A stretch of DNA of 64,000 nucleotides from NCBI GenBank assembly GCA_903845195.1, contig CAIMWO010000040.1, forward strand, positions 1 through 64,000. Reading direction: 5' to 3'. Source of the stretch: an uncultured Phycisphaerales bacterium. GTDB lineage: Bacteria; Planctomycetota; Phycisphaerae; WQYP01. The notes beneath the pieces were generated by a model that was given only the letters and a program-made list of their open reading frames with translations, made no database searches and was not told the DNA's origin. Made by a program: the position numbers and the translations under genes. Positions 47,862 through 57,890 of the stretch are shown piece after piece (within the stretch, counting starts at the first letter, position 1; every line of letters starts with the position of its first letter).

Positions 47862-49679
47862 TTACCTGATGAATCTCATTTCGCCCGCGTTGGGAACAAG
47901 CGGAAGTTCGACGCTGGGCGCTGGCCGGTAGCCGGCGGGCCAGTAGACAAAGAACGCTTTCCCGAGAAGGTAGCGTTTGGGGACGATGCCCTGGCGGATA
48001 CCCAGGTCGTCGAGCGGCGGGTAGATGTCCGCCCAGCTTCGTCCGTCGTCGGACCTTCGGGAGTTGTCCCCCAGGGCGAAGAACTCGTCGGGCCCCAGCG
48101 TCAGGGGATTGCCCATCGTGGCCGTGCCGGGGCCGCTTGGAAATCGGCTCTTGGACTCCGGTCGCGGGCGTGCGACGCTCTGGGTGTAATAAAGATCGCG
48201 GCCCAACTTGAGGTGGCCGATGGTGCAGGCCCCGCCGACCTGGATACGTATTTCCGGCTTGCTCAGGAAGAGCGCGCGATCCCGATTCGGCTCTTCCTTT
48301 TCGATCTCCGCCCTCTCGCGCAATGCGTCGGCGGCCGTCCAGGGCGGCGCGTGTACCAGCAGCAACTTGCCATTCACCAGAAACTGCACCGAATGATCGA
48401 CGTTGCACAGCACGACGTGATAGCCCGTCCCGGCTTTGGGCAGGGGGGTGTCGGTGGCCGGGATACTTCTGATACTCTCCCAGAGGCGGGTCGAAATGTT
48501 GTATTTGACCAGTTCAATGCCCGCGCTGCTCCAGGTGAGTTTGTATTGATTTCGCGGCGCCCCCAGCACCATCGCCAGCGATTGTCCGGCTGCCTCCGCA
48601 GGCGTCCAGGTGCATTCGAGTCGAAGATCGCCGACGCGCAGCAGATCCGTCGCAGGGAGGTCGTTGACATCGCGGTTGTAGCCGAGAATATTGAAGGCGT
48701 AGGGATCTTCGACGGAAAATTGAAGCAGGCCGGCGGTAGCTGCGGGATATTGGATGACGGGCCCACGGATATCCCACTCGTTGGCGTGTGGACCGGCGCC
48801 TTTCCAGGGGTTGTGCCAGCTATCACCGGTGGAGCGGGGTATGCCTTCATCGATGGGATAGTAGTCATTGTCATAGACCAGTTGCCAGAGTTTATCCTGG
48901 ATGAACAGGGGCTTGCGCGCGATCGTGCGGTATTCGGGTCCGGTCTTTCCTCCGGTGGGATCGGGCGGCGCGACGTAGATATCGCCGTTGATGATTTCGA
49001 TGGTTTCCCCCGGCCGGCCGATGAGGCGCTTGATGTAATTGTTCTGGGCTTCGCGGGGTTCCTTGAAGACGATGACGTCCCAGCGCTGCGGATCGAAGAC
49101 CGAGTAAAGGTACTTGAAGACGAGGATGCGGTCGCCGTTATTCGTCCAGGCGAAAGACGCGTTCCCGGAACGGTTTCGGGCATCGAAGGCCGTCGGCCGG
49201 GTGTCGATGTACTGCGGCAGTGAGGTGGGATCGATGTTGAAGCCGCAGTTGGGACAAAGGGTGGCACGCTCATCGCACGGGATGTTGTCGTTGCGGACGA
49301 GATCGGGCCGCTTCACTCCGGCGACGCCCCAACGGGCGCCGTTCTTATCGTAGACGTATTGGAAGCCCAGATTGGCATCGACATCAAAGTGATACCCGCA
49401 CTCGGGGCAAGTCGCTTTGAAGTGAGCGCCGAGCAGTGTCGGAGCCATGGAACCGGTGGGAATGACGAACGCTTCGAGGACAAACGCGCGAAACGTCAGC
49501 GCCAGGATCAGCGCGATGATAATCGCTTCGACGGTGTCGATCAGGCTCCCCAGCGTGTTCTCAGCCTTGGGCGCCGGCATCTTTGCGGCCGGCGCCGCAG
49601 TGGGCGCGCCGCCGGCCGAAAGAGCCGCCAATTCCGCCGGCGGCAACGAAGAAGGTTTGGACGACATTGGTTCGGTCAT
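47862..49679 (-). CDS. lepB: signal peptidase I with zinc-ribbon and large central insertions
   Basis: IPTGSMAPTLLG (Ser box), CPECG..CPNCG insert, YIKRLIGRPGETIEI (Lys box), about 250-aa insert, FFALGDNSRRSDDGR. Confidence 0.92.
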   Translation of the reverse strand: MTEPMSSKPSSLPPAELAALSAGGAPTAAPAAKMPAPKAENTLGSLIDTVEAIIIALILALTFRAFVLEAFVIPTGSMAPTLLGAHFKATCPECGYHFDVDANLGFQYVYDKNGARWGVAGVKRPDLVRNDNIPCDERATLCPNCGFNIDPTSLPQYIDTRPTAFDARNRSGNASFAWTNNGDRILVFKYLYSVFDPQRWDVIVFKEPREAQNNYIKRLIGRPGETIEIINGDIYVAPPDPTGGKTGPEYRTIARKPLFIQDKLWQLVYDNDYYPIDEGIPRSTGDSWHNPWKGAGPHANEWDIRGPVIQYPAATAGLLQFSVEDPYAFNILGYNRDVNDLPATDLLRVGDLRLECTWTPAEAAGQSLAMVLGAPRNQYKLTWSSAGIELVKYNISTRLWESIRSIPATDTPLPKAGTGYHVVLCNVDHSVQFLVNGKLLLVHAPPWTAADALRERAEIEKEEPNRDRALFLSKPEIRIQVGGACTIGHLKLGRDLYYTQSVARPRPESKSRFPSGPGTATMGNPLTLGPDEFFALGDNSRRSDDGRSWADIYPPLDDLGIRQGIVPKRYLLGKAFFVYWPAGYRPAPSVELPLVPNAGEMRFIR

Positions 49680-49699
49680 GCGTTCCTGTCAGTACAATA

Positions 49700-49789
49700 C
49701 AAAATGCAAAATAGAGAATAGAAAATAGAAAAACTTTCGCACCTTCTCGCGGCTTTTTCTATTTTCTATTTTACATTTTCTATTTTTAA
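49700..49789. repeat. stutter repeat family B, second inverted pair
   Basis: AATAGAAAATAGAAAAA (49717-49733) / TTTTTCTATTTTCTATT (49754-49770), 17-bp perfect stem, 20-nt loop; downstream of lpd. Confidence 0.8.
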
Positions 49790-51186
49790 TGTCCTTCCGC
49801 GGCACTCGCCGCCGCTTCCATCACCACTTCACTCAGCGTCGGATGTGCGTGAATCGTGCCGGCAATTTCATTCTTGGTGCATTCGAGCCGTTTGGCCAGC
49901 ACCAGCTCGGCCAGCATGTCGGTGACGTTCGAACCGATCAGGTGCGCCCCGAGAAGCTCGCCGTCGTCCTTGCGGAAGATGAGCTTGACGAACCCGTCCG
50001 TGGCGTTGATGGCCTGCGCCTTGCCGTTGACGCTGAAGTTGTATTTTCCGATTTCGTAACCGATGCCCTGCTCTTCGCATTGCGTTTCCGTCAGGCCCAC
50101 CGACGCCACCTGTGGCTCGCAGTAAGTGCAGCCGGGAATGAGCGTGTAATCCATTTCGCGCTTGCTGATCGCGAACATCCGCTCAATGGCGATCTTGGCT
50201 TCCATCGTCGCCACATGCGCCAGCCACGGCGGGCCGATGACATCGCCGGCGGCCCAGATGCCCGGGATATTCGTTTGAAAATCCTTCCCCACCTTGATGT
50301 GATTCTTGACGATCTCGGGGGTGCACGCCGGCGCGAAGAGGTTTTCCCAATTGCCCTGCACGCCAACGGCCACGAGCACTTTATCCGCCTCGATGGTTTC
50401 CTGTTTGTTCGTCTCGGTATTGGTCAGCGAGACTTTGACGCCGCGCTCGGTCGCTTCGAGCTTGTCGGTCTTGGTGCGCGTCCGCACGTCGATGCCGCGT
50501 TTCTTGAAGATGGCTTCCAGGCGCTCGGAAACGTCGTGATCTTCGATGGGCAGTATCTTCGGCATCATCTCAATGAGCGTGATTTTGCTGCCAAACGTGC
50601 CGTAGATGTACGCAAATTCCACGCCGATAGCCCCCGCGCCGATGATGGCCAGACGCTTGGGAATCTCCTTGAGGACCATCGCCTCGCGGCTCGTGATGAT
50701 GTTCTTCCCGTCGGGCTTGAGCCCGGGAATTTCGCGGTTGCGCGCCCCGGTGCAGATCAGAATGTTCTTGGTCTCCAGCGTCTGGGTCACTTTGCCTGAA
50801 GCGTCCTGCACTTCCACAACGCCCGCCTTGGGAACGAACGCGGTTCCTTTGAAGGTTGAGACCTTCCCTTTCCTGAAGAGAAATTCGATCCCCTTGGAAA
50901 GGTTCCCTGCGACGGTGCGGGACCGCCCCACGACTTTGCTCCAGTCGAACTTGCCGGTGTCGACGGCCATGCCGTAGTTCGGGGCCTCATGTTTGATTTC
51001 GTCGAAAAGATGGGCATCGCGAAGCAGGGCCTTAGTCGGAATGCAGCCCCAGTTCAGACAGATCCCCCCGAGTTCCGCGCGTTCAACGCACGCCACGGTT
51101 TTGCCGTGGTTGGCGGCATGGACGGCAGCTTCGTAACCTCCGGGACCAGACCCGATAACGACAACATCAAAGACCTGACTCACCAC
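49786..51186 (-). CDS. lpdA: dihydrolipoyl dehydrogenase
   Basis: VVIGSGPGGYEAAVHAA, GGICLNWGCIPTKALL (redox CxxxxC), AIIGAGAIGVEFAYIY, GIWAAGDVIGPPWLAH, HAHPTLSEVVMEA. Confidence 0.96.
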   Translation of the reverse strand: MVSQVFDVVVIGSGPGGYEAAVHAANHGKTVACVERAELGGICLNWGCIPTKALLRDAHLFDEIKHEAPNYGMAVDTGKFDWSKVVGRSRTVAGNLSKGIEFLFRKGKVSTFKGTAFVPKAGVVEVQDASGKVTQTLETKNILICTGARNREIPGLKPDGKNIITSREAMVLKEIPKRLAIIGAGAIGVEFAYIYGTFGSKITLIEMMPKILPIEDHDVSERLEAIFKKRGIDVRTRTKTDKLEATERGVKVSLTNTETNKQETIEADKVLVAVGVQGNWENLFAPACTPEIVKNHIKVGKDFQTNIPGIWAAGDVIGPPWLAHVATMEAKIAIERMFAISKREMDYTLIPGCTYCEPQVASVGLTETQCEEQGIGYEIGKYNFSVNGKAQAINATDGFVKLIFRKDDGELLGAHLIGSNVTDMLAELVLAKRLECTKNEIAGTIHAHPTLSEVVMEAAASAAEGH

Positions 51187-51427
51187 TCGCGGGCTCCACT
51201 ACTGAGATTGAAAACGAACGGCAAATTGTATGCGAAGACGCTGCAGGAGCAAAACGGCCAGAAGAAAGTGCAGGACACGAATCTCATGAAAGAGTACGAG
51301 CATGAACCGACCTGCAGATTTCGCGGGGTGCCATCATTTTTCTAGAGGGCGAATCGTGCGGCTGGCAGTAATATAGTGGAACATTCATTTCGTTGGCTGG
51401 CATTGGGACAAATTGAAGGAGTACCGT

Positions 51428-54007
51428 ATGACTTGGCGGAAGATTGCAGCGTGGATGGGTGGCGTGTTGCTGGTGGTGGTGGCGGGGGGGGCGGGAAGGG
51501 CGGCTTGTGCCGCCGAACCCGCAGCGACGCAGGCAGGAACAGGTGTGCGGGCCGAAGGACGGCGGTGGGAGGCGTTGCCGGCGGGGGTCTGCAGCGTGTT
51601 TTTGGGACCGGACCAGCGCCGCTGGTTCGTCAAAAAGCCAGGGGATGGGGCGATAGACTTGGATGCGATCAAGAAGCAGGTTGCCGCGGAATGGCGCAAG
51701 CCGGCGCCGCTGCTCATCGATTGCTGGCCGGCGATGTTCGAGAAAAGTGGCGCAGTGTGGCTGGTGACGCGGGATTGCCGTCTGCTGTTGCGGTACGACG
51801 GTGAGCACTGGGTGGATCACGAGGCGCACAATCCACCCGAGGTGCCGGGAGGCTTCGTCGGTGTTTGTCCGGGCCATGGTTTGTCCGGAAACCGCGAACA
51901 CAACCTGGAAGTCGGCGGGGTCCGGTTTTTTATTGAATCGACCGGGATCAGTGCCTACGACGGAAAGGAATGCGCGTTTCAGCCGTTCGTGACCGGGGGA
52001 AGCAAGTCGTACACCGATCCGGTGGCCTTGTTGCCAGAGAAGGGCGGAAAGAGCGTGTTGGTGCTCCAGTCGCGTCCGACGACGTATTTGTGGCGATACC
52101 GCGCGGGGCAGTGGTCACAGGTCGATTTTCCGTGGAAGGGATACGTTTCGGGCGCCGCCGTGGGCCCGGACGGTTCGTTGTGGGCGAATTTGAACGAGAA
52201 AGTTGTGACGATACCGCTGGAGGGCGGCAAAGGTGGCGAAGATGCGCCAGCGAAGGGCGATTTGGCGCGTGCGGAGCCTTCGCCTCTCAAGATCAAGGAT
52301 TGGGATGTGAACCAATATCATCCGAGTCTGTGGCAGGACCAGACAGGGGATATCCATGTGGGCCTTTCGATGCTTCCGGTGGAGATCTGCAAGGAGCAGC
52401 GCGGGGTACTTTTGGTGAAGCCGGACGGAAACATGAAGTTTTTGCCCGGGATAGCAACACCGACCAAACCGATTGTTCACAGGAGTTCAGTTTCCGGCGT
52501 GGGTGACGAGAGTTGGTGGTACACCACGACCGTCGTCGGCCCGGCGCAGATGTGGCGTGCGAATCTGGCGGTCGATCCACCGACGCAAGAGAAAATGGGA
52601 GTCATTGGATTCCAATTTGTGCAGGAGGTGGCGGACGATGGAACGGTGTTTGTGAGCGCGGGCGATCCGTTGAATTCGAGTTGGCGGATGCCCCAGACTG
52701 ACGGAATCAACGCGATCATCGGGTACAAGCCCGCCGCGCCCGACGATCGACCGATGCTTCAGCCCAAGACGCTTGAAGTGGGGGGTTCACTGGCCGTGGC
52801 GAGCGATGGGGCCATGTGGGCCCCGATCCCGGACCAAGGGCTGTGCCGATATGACGGCATGGCGTGGCGGCCCATGGTTGGCGCCACGGTGCCGGCGGGC
52901 ATTCTGATTCCGGGGCACGAAGGAACGATGCTGCAATGGTACCGATTTCGGATGGAGGTGCCGGAGTCCTTTGCGCTGATCGACGCCGGGAAACGCCTTG
53001 AGGGTCAGGATCTGATGGCGCTGATTCGCGATAATCGCCAGGCGTTTGTGAAAGCGTGCGGGGGGCTGATGGAACCGGCCGTGTGGGATGTGACACAGGA
53101 GCGGTTCGGCGGCGTAAGCAAGACGACCGGGCAACCGGTGATGGGCGGTTGGAGCGTGGCGGTGGACAAGGGCGGGCGCGTGTGGATGGTGATCGATCAC
53201 AAGTTGCGGGTGCTCGATGCTACACGGACCTGGACGGAGTTGCAGTGGCCGGCGGGCGCGGACCCGCAACCGAATCTCCCGAATCAAATGGAAAGAGGTC
53301 CCACGACGGTCGTTCGTGTCGGCGATGGAGTGTACGTGGCGGATATGACCTTGGCGAAGGGGCTCAAGCATTCTTCAGGTGGAGTCCCGGCGCGGGCGTA
53401 TTTCGTCACGCTGCAGGATGGGAAGGCGAATTGGGCGGACGCACTGGAAGTTCCTGCGGCCAATGACCAGATGTTTCGGGCGCCGGACGGTGCATTGTGG
53501 ATTGCTTTTCGGCGGGAGACGCAAGGCAAACCGCCGTGGACGAATGTTAAGAATGTTCTGGCGCGCGTGGATGGGAACGCCGATCCGAAGGAGTACGTCT
53601 TGCCCGCCGAGCCGGTGCTGCTGGACCGGTCGGGAATTCTGTGGCTGGCGGCTGGCGGTAGCTACGTGGATATTCATGATGGGGCGTTCAGCCTATGGAA
53701 GGATGGGGAGATTGTCGGGCACGTGAGTGTCCCGGGGGTGTGGACCGGCAAGTCGATCGTTGCGGACAAGCCCGGCTCGGTATGGGTACTGACGAACATC
53801 GGATTGCACCATCTGGTGGCCGAAGGCGCAAGCAAGCCCTTCGATTACCAGGTGAAGACCTTTGGAATCGTGACTGACCCGACCGGCGATGTATTTAATT
53901 CGACGCTTGCGGTATGCGACCAGGGACTCGTGCTGGGAACGTACTACAACGGGGAGGATCATCTCACGCACCATCGCCTGCACTTGATCCCGACGGCGGC
54001 AAAGTAA
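51428..54007 (+). CDS. exported large hypothetical protein, probable beta-propeller
   Basis: Signal peptide with G-tract-encoded VVVAGGAGRAACA; recurring GPDGSLWANL / SDGAMWAPI / DKGGRVWMVI / PDGALWIAF blades; RBS aaggag. Confidence 0.65.
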   Translation: MTWRKIAAWMGGVLLVVVAGGAGRAACAAEPAATQAGTGVRAEGRRWEALPAGVCSVFLGPDQRRWFVKKPGDGAIDLDAIKKQVAAEWRKPAPLLIDCWPAMFEKSGAVWLVTRDCRLLLRYDGEHWVDHEAHNPPEVPGGFVGVCPGHGLSGNREHNLEVGGVRFFIESTGISAYDGKECAFQPFVTGGSKSYTDPVALLPEKGGKSVLVLQSRPTTYLWRYRAGQWSQVDFPWKGYVSGAAVGPDGSLWANLNEKVVTIPLEGGKGGEDAPAKGDLARAEPSPLKIKDWDVNQYHPSLWQDQTGDIHVGLSMLPVEICKEQRGVLLVKPDGNMKFLPGIATPTKPIVHRSSVSGVGDESWWYTTTVVGPAQMWRANLAVDPPTQEKMGVIGFQFVQEVADDGTVFVSAGDPLNSSWRMPQTDGINAIIGYKPAAPDDRPMLQPKTLEVGGSLAVASDGAMWAPIPDQGLCRYDGMAWRPMVGATVPAGILIPGHEGTMLQWYRFRMEVPESFALIDAGKRLEGQDLMALIRDNRQAFVKACGGLMEPAVWDVTQERFGGVSKTTGQPVMGGWSVAVDKGGRVWMVIDHKLRVLDATRTWTELQWPAGADPQPNLPNQMERGPTTVVRVGDGVYVADMTLAKGLKHSSGGVPARAYFVTLQDGKANWADALEVPAANDQMFRAPDGALWIAFRRETQGKPPWTNVKNVLARVDGNADPKEYVLPAEPVLLDRSGILWLAAGGSYVDIHDGAFSLWKDGEIVGHVSVPGVWTGKSIVADKPGSVWVLTNIGLHHLVAEGASKPFDYQVKTFGIVTDPTGDVFNSTLAVCDQGLVLGTYYNGEDHLTHHRLHLIPTAAK

Positions 54008-54106
54008 GCCAACCGCCGAATGTGCCGCGACCAGAATACGGCGCCCAGAAAACCAAAGGGGCAAAGCCCCTCGTTATTTTTCGTCGGCACTCTTGGGAAT
54101 TATGTA

Positions 54107-54667
54107 ATGGACCAACTGAAGGTTGCCCTGAAAGAATGGAACCTCCTCAACAACGCACTCCTGGATGGAACGCAGGCCATCCTGTTGCGCAAGGGCGGAA
54201 TTCTCGAAGCCAACAACGAGTTCGAACTCGAATACAAAAAATTCCTCCTCTTCCCGACCTTCGTCCATCAGGACCCGCGCATGGTCAAGCCGGAGTGGCG
54301 GGCGGGGATCACCAGCGTGCGCGCGGAGCCGGAGACGATTGAGATTCGCGGCTATGCCGAGGCGGCAAAGATTTTCGAGGTGCCGGACCGGCCCGCGATG
54401 GACAAGCTGTTCGATCTGCACATCTGGGATGTGCCGCTGATCGATATGCGGTTCAGTTATCGTCCGGAGAAGCCGTTGTACCTGGTGGTGGTGCGCGCAT
54501 TCCGGTTGCCGCGTCCGGTGGTGATCCCAAATATGCTGGAATACGCCGGCTGCAAAAGCTGGGTGCCGCTGGAGCAGGAGATCGACGTAACCGGCGCGGC
54601 GCCGGCAACGGGCGAGGATCAGATCGCGGCCTTGCTGGGGCGCATCAGCAGAACATTCGCGCGGTGA
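54107..54667 (+). CDS. DUF1802 family protein
   Basis: LKEWNLLNNALLDGTQAILLRKGGILE, FLLFPTFVHQ, KPEWRAGI. Confidence 0.85.
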   Translation: MDQLKVALKEWNLLNNALLDGTQAILLRKGGILEANNEFELEYKKFLLFPTFVHQDPRMVKPEWRAGITSVRAEPETIEIRGYAEAAKIFEVPDRPAMDKLFDLHIWDVPLIDMRFSYRPEKPLYLVVVRAFRLPRPVVIPNMLEYAGCKSWVPLEQEIDVTGAAPATGEDQIAALLGRISRTFAR

Positions 54668-54745
54668 GCGGCAAAAATAACGCGAGCCGGCGTAATACCA
54701 CCGCCGGCCCGCGCACTTCATGAAATCTCAGCGAATGCTTCCGCA

Positions 54746-55540
54746 TCAAGCCTTACGGCGGCGGGCGATCAAACCGACCGCGCCCAAGGCCAACAGCGAC
54801 AGGGATGCCGGCTCCGGCACGCCGGGGTTGCCGCCCGGAGGCGGCGCAATGTTCGTCGTAAGGGTGAAAATGAAATCGTTATAATCGCCCTTGCCTTCAT
54901 ATTTGTTGGTCTTTGACGAAAGGTCTTCCACGCCGATCAGGTATTTCTCCACTCCCGCGGTCAGGTCGACGCCGAAAATGGCAAAGTGCTGATTCTTCGT
55001 GTCCTTGTTGGAATTGAGGGCGGAGTTCATGTAATACGTCCCGCCCGGTCCTTGGATGTACAGGCCCCACGAGGCCGAGGGATTGAATACTTCATCCGCG
55101 CCCACCAAAGGGCTGTCCGATCCGGTCCAGATCGGATGCAACACGCTTGCGTTCGTCGTGTCGTACCAGCCCACCACGTTGGAGCCCGCGTTACCGGCGA
55201 TCTCCAGTTTGAGCGAACCCGCATCGGTGTCCGCCGTATCGTGCGTGAAGTGCATGTTCAGGTCAGCCTTCCCCGCATTGCCGCCACTGTTCTTGTAACC
55301 GTACCAGGGAAGGTGCACGGTGTTGGGTGCGCCCGCGTAGTTGCTGTTGACGTAATAGCCGATGTCCTTGTGGGAACCATCGAGGGACTTGTTGTCCCAG
55401 AACGGATTGCCGTTTTCGTTCACGGTGCCGTAAGTCTGGAAGCCGGTGTTGACGCTCGACCCGACCACGGTATCAGCAAAGGCCGCACTGCCGGAGGCGA
55501 CGATCGCCGCGGCCACGAGGACTAGATAACGGTTCTTCAT
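54746..55540 (-). CDS. PEP-CTERM sorting domain protein
   Basis: Signal peptide; C-terminal VPEPASLSLLALGAVGLIARRRKA; EGKGDYNDFIFTL. Confidence 0.92.
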   Translation of the reverse strand: MKNRYLVLVAAAIVASGSAAFADTVVGSSVNTGFQTYGTVNENGNPFWDNKSLDGSHKDIGYYVNSNYAGAPNTVHLPWYGYKNSGGNAGKADLNMHFTHDTADTDAGSLKLEIAGNAGSNVVGWYDTTNASVLHPIWTGSDSPLVGADEVFNPSASWGLYIQGPGGTYYMNSALNSNKDTKNQHFAIFGVDLTAGVEKYLIGVEDLSSKTNKYEGKGDYNDFIFTLTTNIAPPPGGNPGVPEPASLSLLALGAVGLIARRRKA

Positions 55541-56015
55541 AGAATCTCTCCCATCCAAAAGGATGACTACCCGAAACCACTTTTATTCAGCGCGCAGTAC
55601 ACCTGCACGCGTTGGGATCGCGTTTGACTCACGTTTGCCGATTGACGCCTTCGTCGGCGCGCAACGGCCCGGATGTGCTGCAGCCCATCGTGAAAACACG
55701 ATGTCCGCGGCCTTCAATCGGTGCGTCGCTATGTTCCTGGGAATTGAACCCGGCTCGGGTTCGATGGTGGGGCTTTTCTCTCTCTCCCGCCAAATTCCCG
55801 CCCGCGCGCTATCGCACGGACCCTCAAACTTACCCCGCCCGCCAGCGCGTGCAAACGAATCATGAGAAATTTGCGAGAATTCAATCGCACGGATTTTGCC
55901 GCGTAAACATCGGCCCACAACAGGCTTGCAGCAAATGCCCCCGAACCATGGACCGGTAACGATTAGCCGCGGAAATGCCTCTGCGTTTGCCCAGCTTGCG
56001 TGATCGTAACGCGCG

Positions 56016-56699
56016 TCACAGTACGCTTAATCGCGCCGGCTCGGTGAATGGAAAAATCGCGTGATGTTTCAGGACGTTCACCAGCGCCGGCGTCCCCTGC
56101 GTGCGGGCAAAATCCCATTCCCGCTGCGTGATCCCCACGAGTTGCATCAGATCGACCACGCCGCTCGCCAATTCAAACCGTGGACCAAATGCCTCCGGCG
56201 TCGTAACAATCAGATGCGTCAGCCCAGCCCCGGCAGCAGAACCCTCGCCACGTCCGGGAATGATCCCGCCCAGCTCAATGCGATCGTCGAGTTCGACCAG
56301 ATGCCCCTCAAGCACTTCGCTGGCCACCAGCAATTGCACAGCCATCAGCCAATGCAGAATCGGAATGGCCCACGAAGATTGGCTGCGTGTCTGCAAAAGA
56401 AATTCAAACCCCAATCCGCTGAATTGGCGCGGATCGACCGTCTCGGGATTTTCTCCCCACGGATTGCTCATGCCCGAGCTGATGTACGCCCAGCTCGGCC
56501 GTGCATCGGTGGGGGGGCACTCAAATACGCCGTGCGTCAGGTACCGCGGATCAGGGTCCGATGTGCCAAGCTTTTCAAAAGTCGTTTTCGGAATGGCATA
56601 GATCCCCGGTCCCAAATCCCCCAGCATCCCGCGATAGATCTCCTCTTCGCGCTGGGCCCACACCCCTTCAAACCATTTCTGCCACGCCGCTTCATTCAT
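56016..56699 (-). CDS. suppressor-of-fused (SUFU)-like domain protein
   Basis: LTHGVFECPPTDARPSWAYISSGMSNPWG, LGFEFLLQTRSQSSWAIPILHWLMA, GLTHLIVTTPE resemble bacterial SUFU proteins. Confidence 0.6.
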   Translation of the reverse strand: MNEAAWQKWFEGVWAQREEEIYRGMLGDLGPGIYAIPKTTFEKLGTSDPDPRYLTHGVFECPPTDARPSWAYISSGMSNPWGENPETVDPRQFSGLGFEFLLQTRSQSSWAIPILHWLMAVQLLVASEVLEGHLVELDDRIELGGIIPGRGEGSAAGAGLTHLIVTTPEAFGPRFELASGVVDLMQLVGITQREWDFARTQGTPALVNVLKHHAIFPFTEPARLSVL

Positions 56700-56795
56700 G
56701 CGGGCATTCTACCGATTCGCCCCCGCCTGTCAGCCCAACGCCTTGACATTCATTGCCGACACCCTATGACTACTGCACTGATGGAGGATCGACTG

Positions 56796-57836
56796 ATGAT
56801 TCATAAGCAAATCGAATTTCACAACGTGGCGGAGCTCCAGACCCGGTCCGTCTCGCCGGGACTATTCTTGAGCCGCTATCCGACCAAGGTCTGCAAGACT
56901 ATGACGCAGTTAGGTCAGATCGCCGCTCGCGTCTCCAGCGGCGTCGAATTGCGCTTCGTCACCGATGCCGAGTGGGCCAACATCACGCTGTCCGCACATA
57001 ACGAATACCCCTGGGCCTCCAACGGCACCATCGACTTGTACAAAGGGGATTACTTCTGCGGCCGCCACACCGTGCCGGAAGGACAACGCTACACCCTCAA
57101 ATTAAGCATCCCGCCACTGCTTCGCGAACTTACCCTCGAGGCCGGCAAAGATGCCCGCTTTTCGCCCGACGTCTGGAGGCTCGTACTCGGTAACGCCGAT
57201 TTCGTGTTTCATGAACTCAACAACGTCGGCCGGCCCGTGCGCCCGCCGCAGAAGGACGAAAAACCTGCCCTGCGCTGGCTCGCCTATGGCTCCTCGATCA
57301 CCAACGCCGCACCCGACGGCTATGTCCAGCATGCCGCCCGATTCCTCGGCGTCGATCTCCTCAACAAAGGCCTCTGCGGCTCCTGCTTCTGCGAACCCGA
57401 AACCGCACGCCACCTCGCCAAAAACGAGCAGTGGGATTTCGCCACTCTCGAACTGGGCGTGAACATGCGCTGGGCCTGCACCGGCGAAGATTTCGCCCGC
57501 CGCGCCGCCGAATTCATTTCGATCTTCCGCCGCGCCCAGCCCCAAAAACCGATCGTCCTGCTCACCATGTTTCCCAACAGCGACGACTTTCGCAAAACCC
57601 CCACCCAAGACACTACGCGAAACCGCGAGTACCGCCAGGCCCTGCGCGACATCGTCACCAAAGCCGGCCCCCGCTCAAACCTGCACCTCATCGAAGGCGA
57701 TCAAATACTCACCCGTTTCACCGAACTATGCAGCGACGGCGTCCACCCCGCCCCCTTCGGCCACATTCTCATGGCCCACAACCTCGCCCCCCTCCTGCAA
57801 CCACTGCTCCGCAAAGTGCCCCCGCACAACCACTGA
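56796..57836 (+). CDS. SGNH/GDSL hydrolase family protein
   Basis: LAYGSSITNAA (block I), ATLELGVNMRW, C-terminal CSDGVHPAPFGHILMA (DxxH); RBS ggag 9 nt upstream of ATG. Confidence 0.8.
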   Translation: MIHKQIEFHNVAELQTRSVSPGLFLSRYPTKVCKTMTQLGQIAARVSSGVELRFVTDAEWANITLSAHNEYPWASNGTIDLYKGDYFCGRHTVPEGQRYTLKLSIPPLLRELTLEAGKDARFSPDVWRLVLGNADFVFHELNNVGRPVRPPQKDEKPALRWLAYGSSITNAAPDGYVQHAARFLGVDLLNKGLCGSCFCEPETARHLAKNEQWDFATLELGVNMRWACTGEDFARRAAEFISIFRRAQPQKPIVLLTMFPNSDDFRKTPTQDTTRNREYRQALRDIVTKAGPRSNLHLIEGDQILTRFTELCSDGVHPAPFGHILMAHNLAPLLQPLLRKVPPHNH

Positions 57837-57890
57837 TCCTTCCCCCGCGACCCCACCCTCAGAGCCGTGCGGCTACGCCGCCGGCCCGCA

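Noticed and set aside
56061-56795. N-terminal part of the 591-aa ORF ending in SGNH hydrolase
   Set aside because: Antisense to the SUFU-like gene; a good SD/ATG at 56796 gives the proper SGNH start
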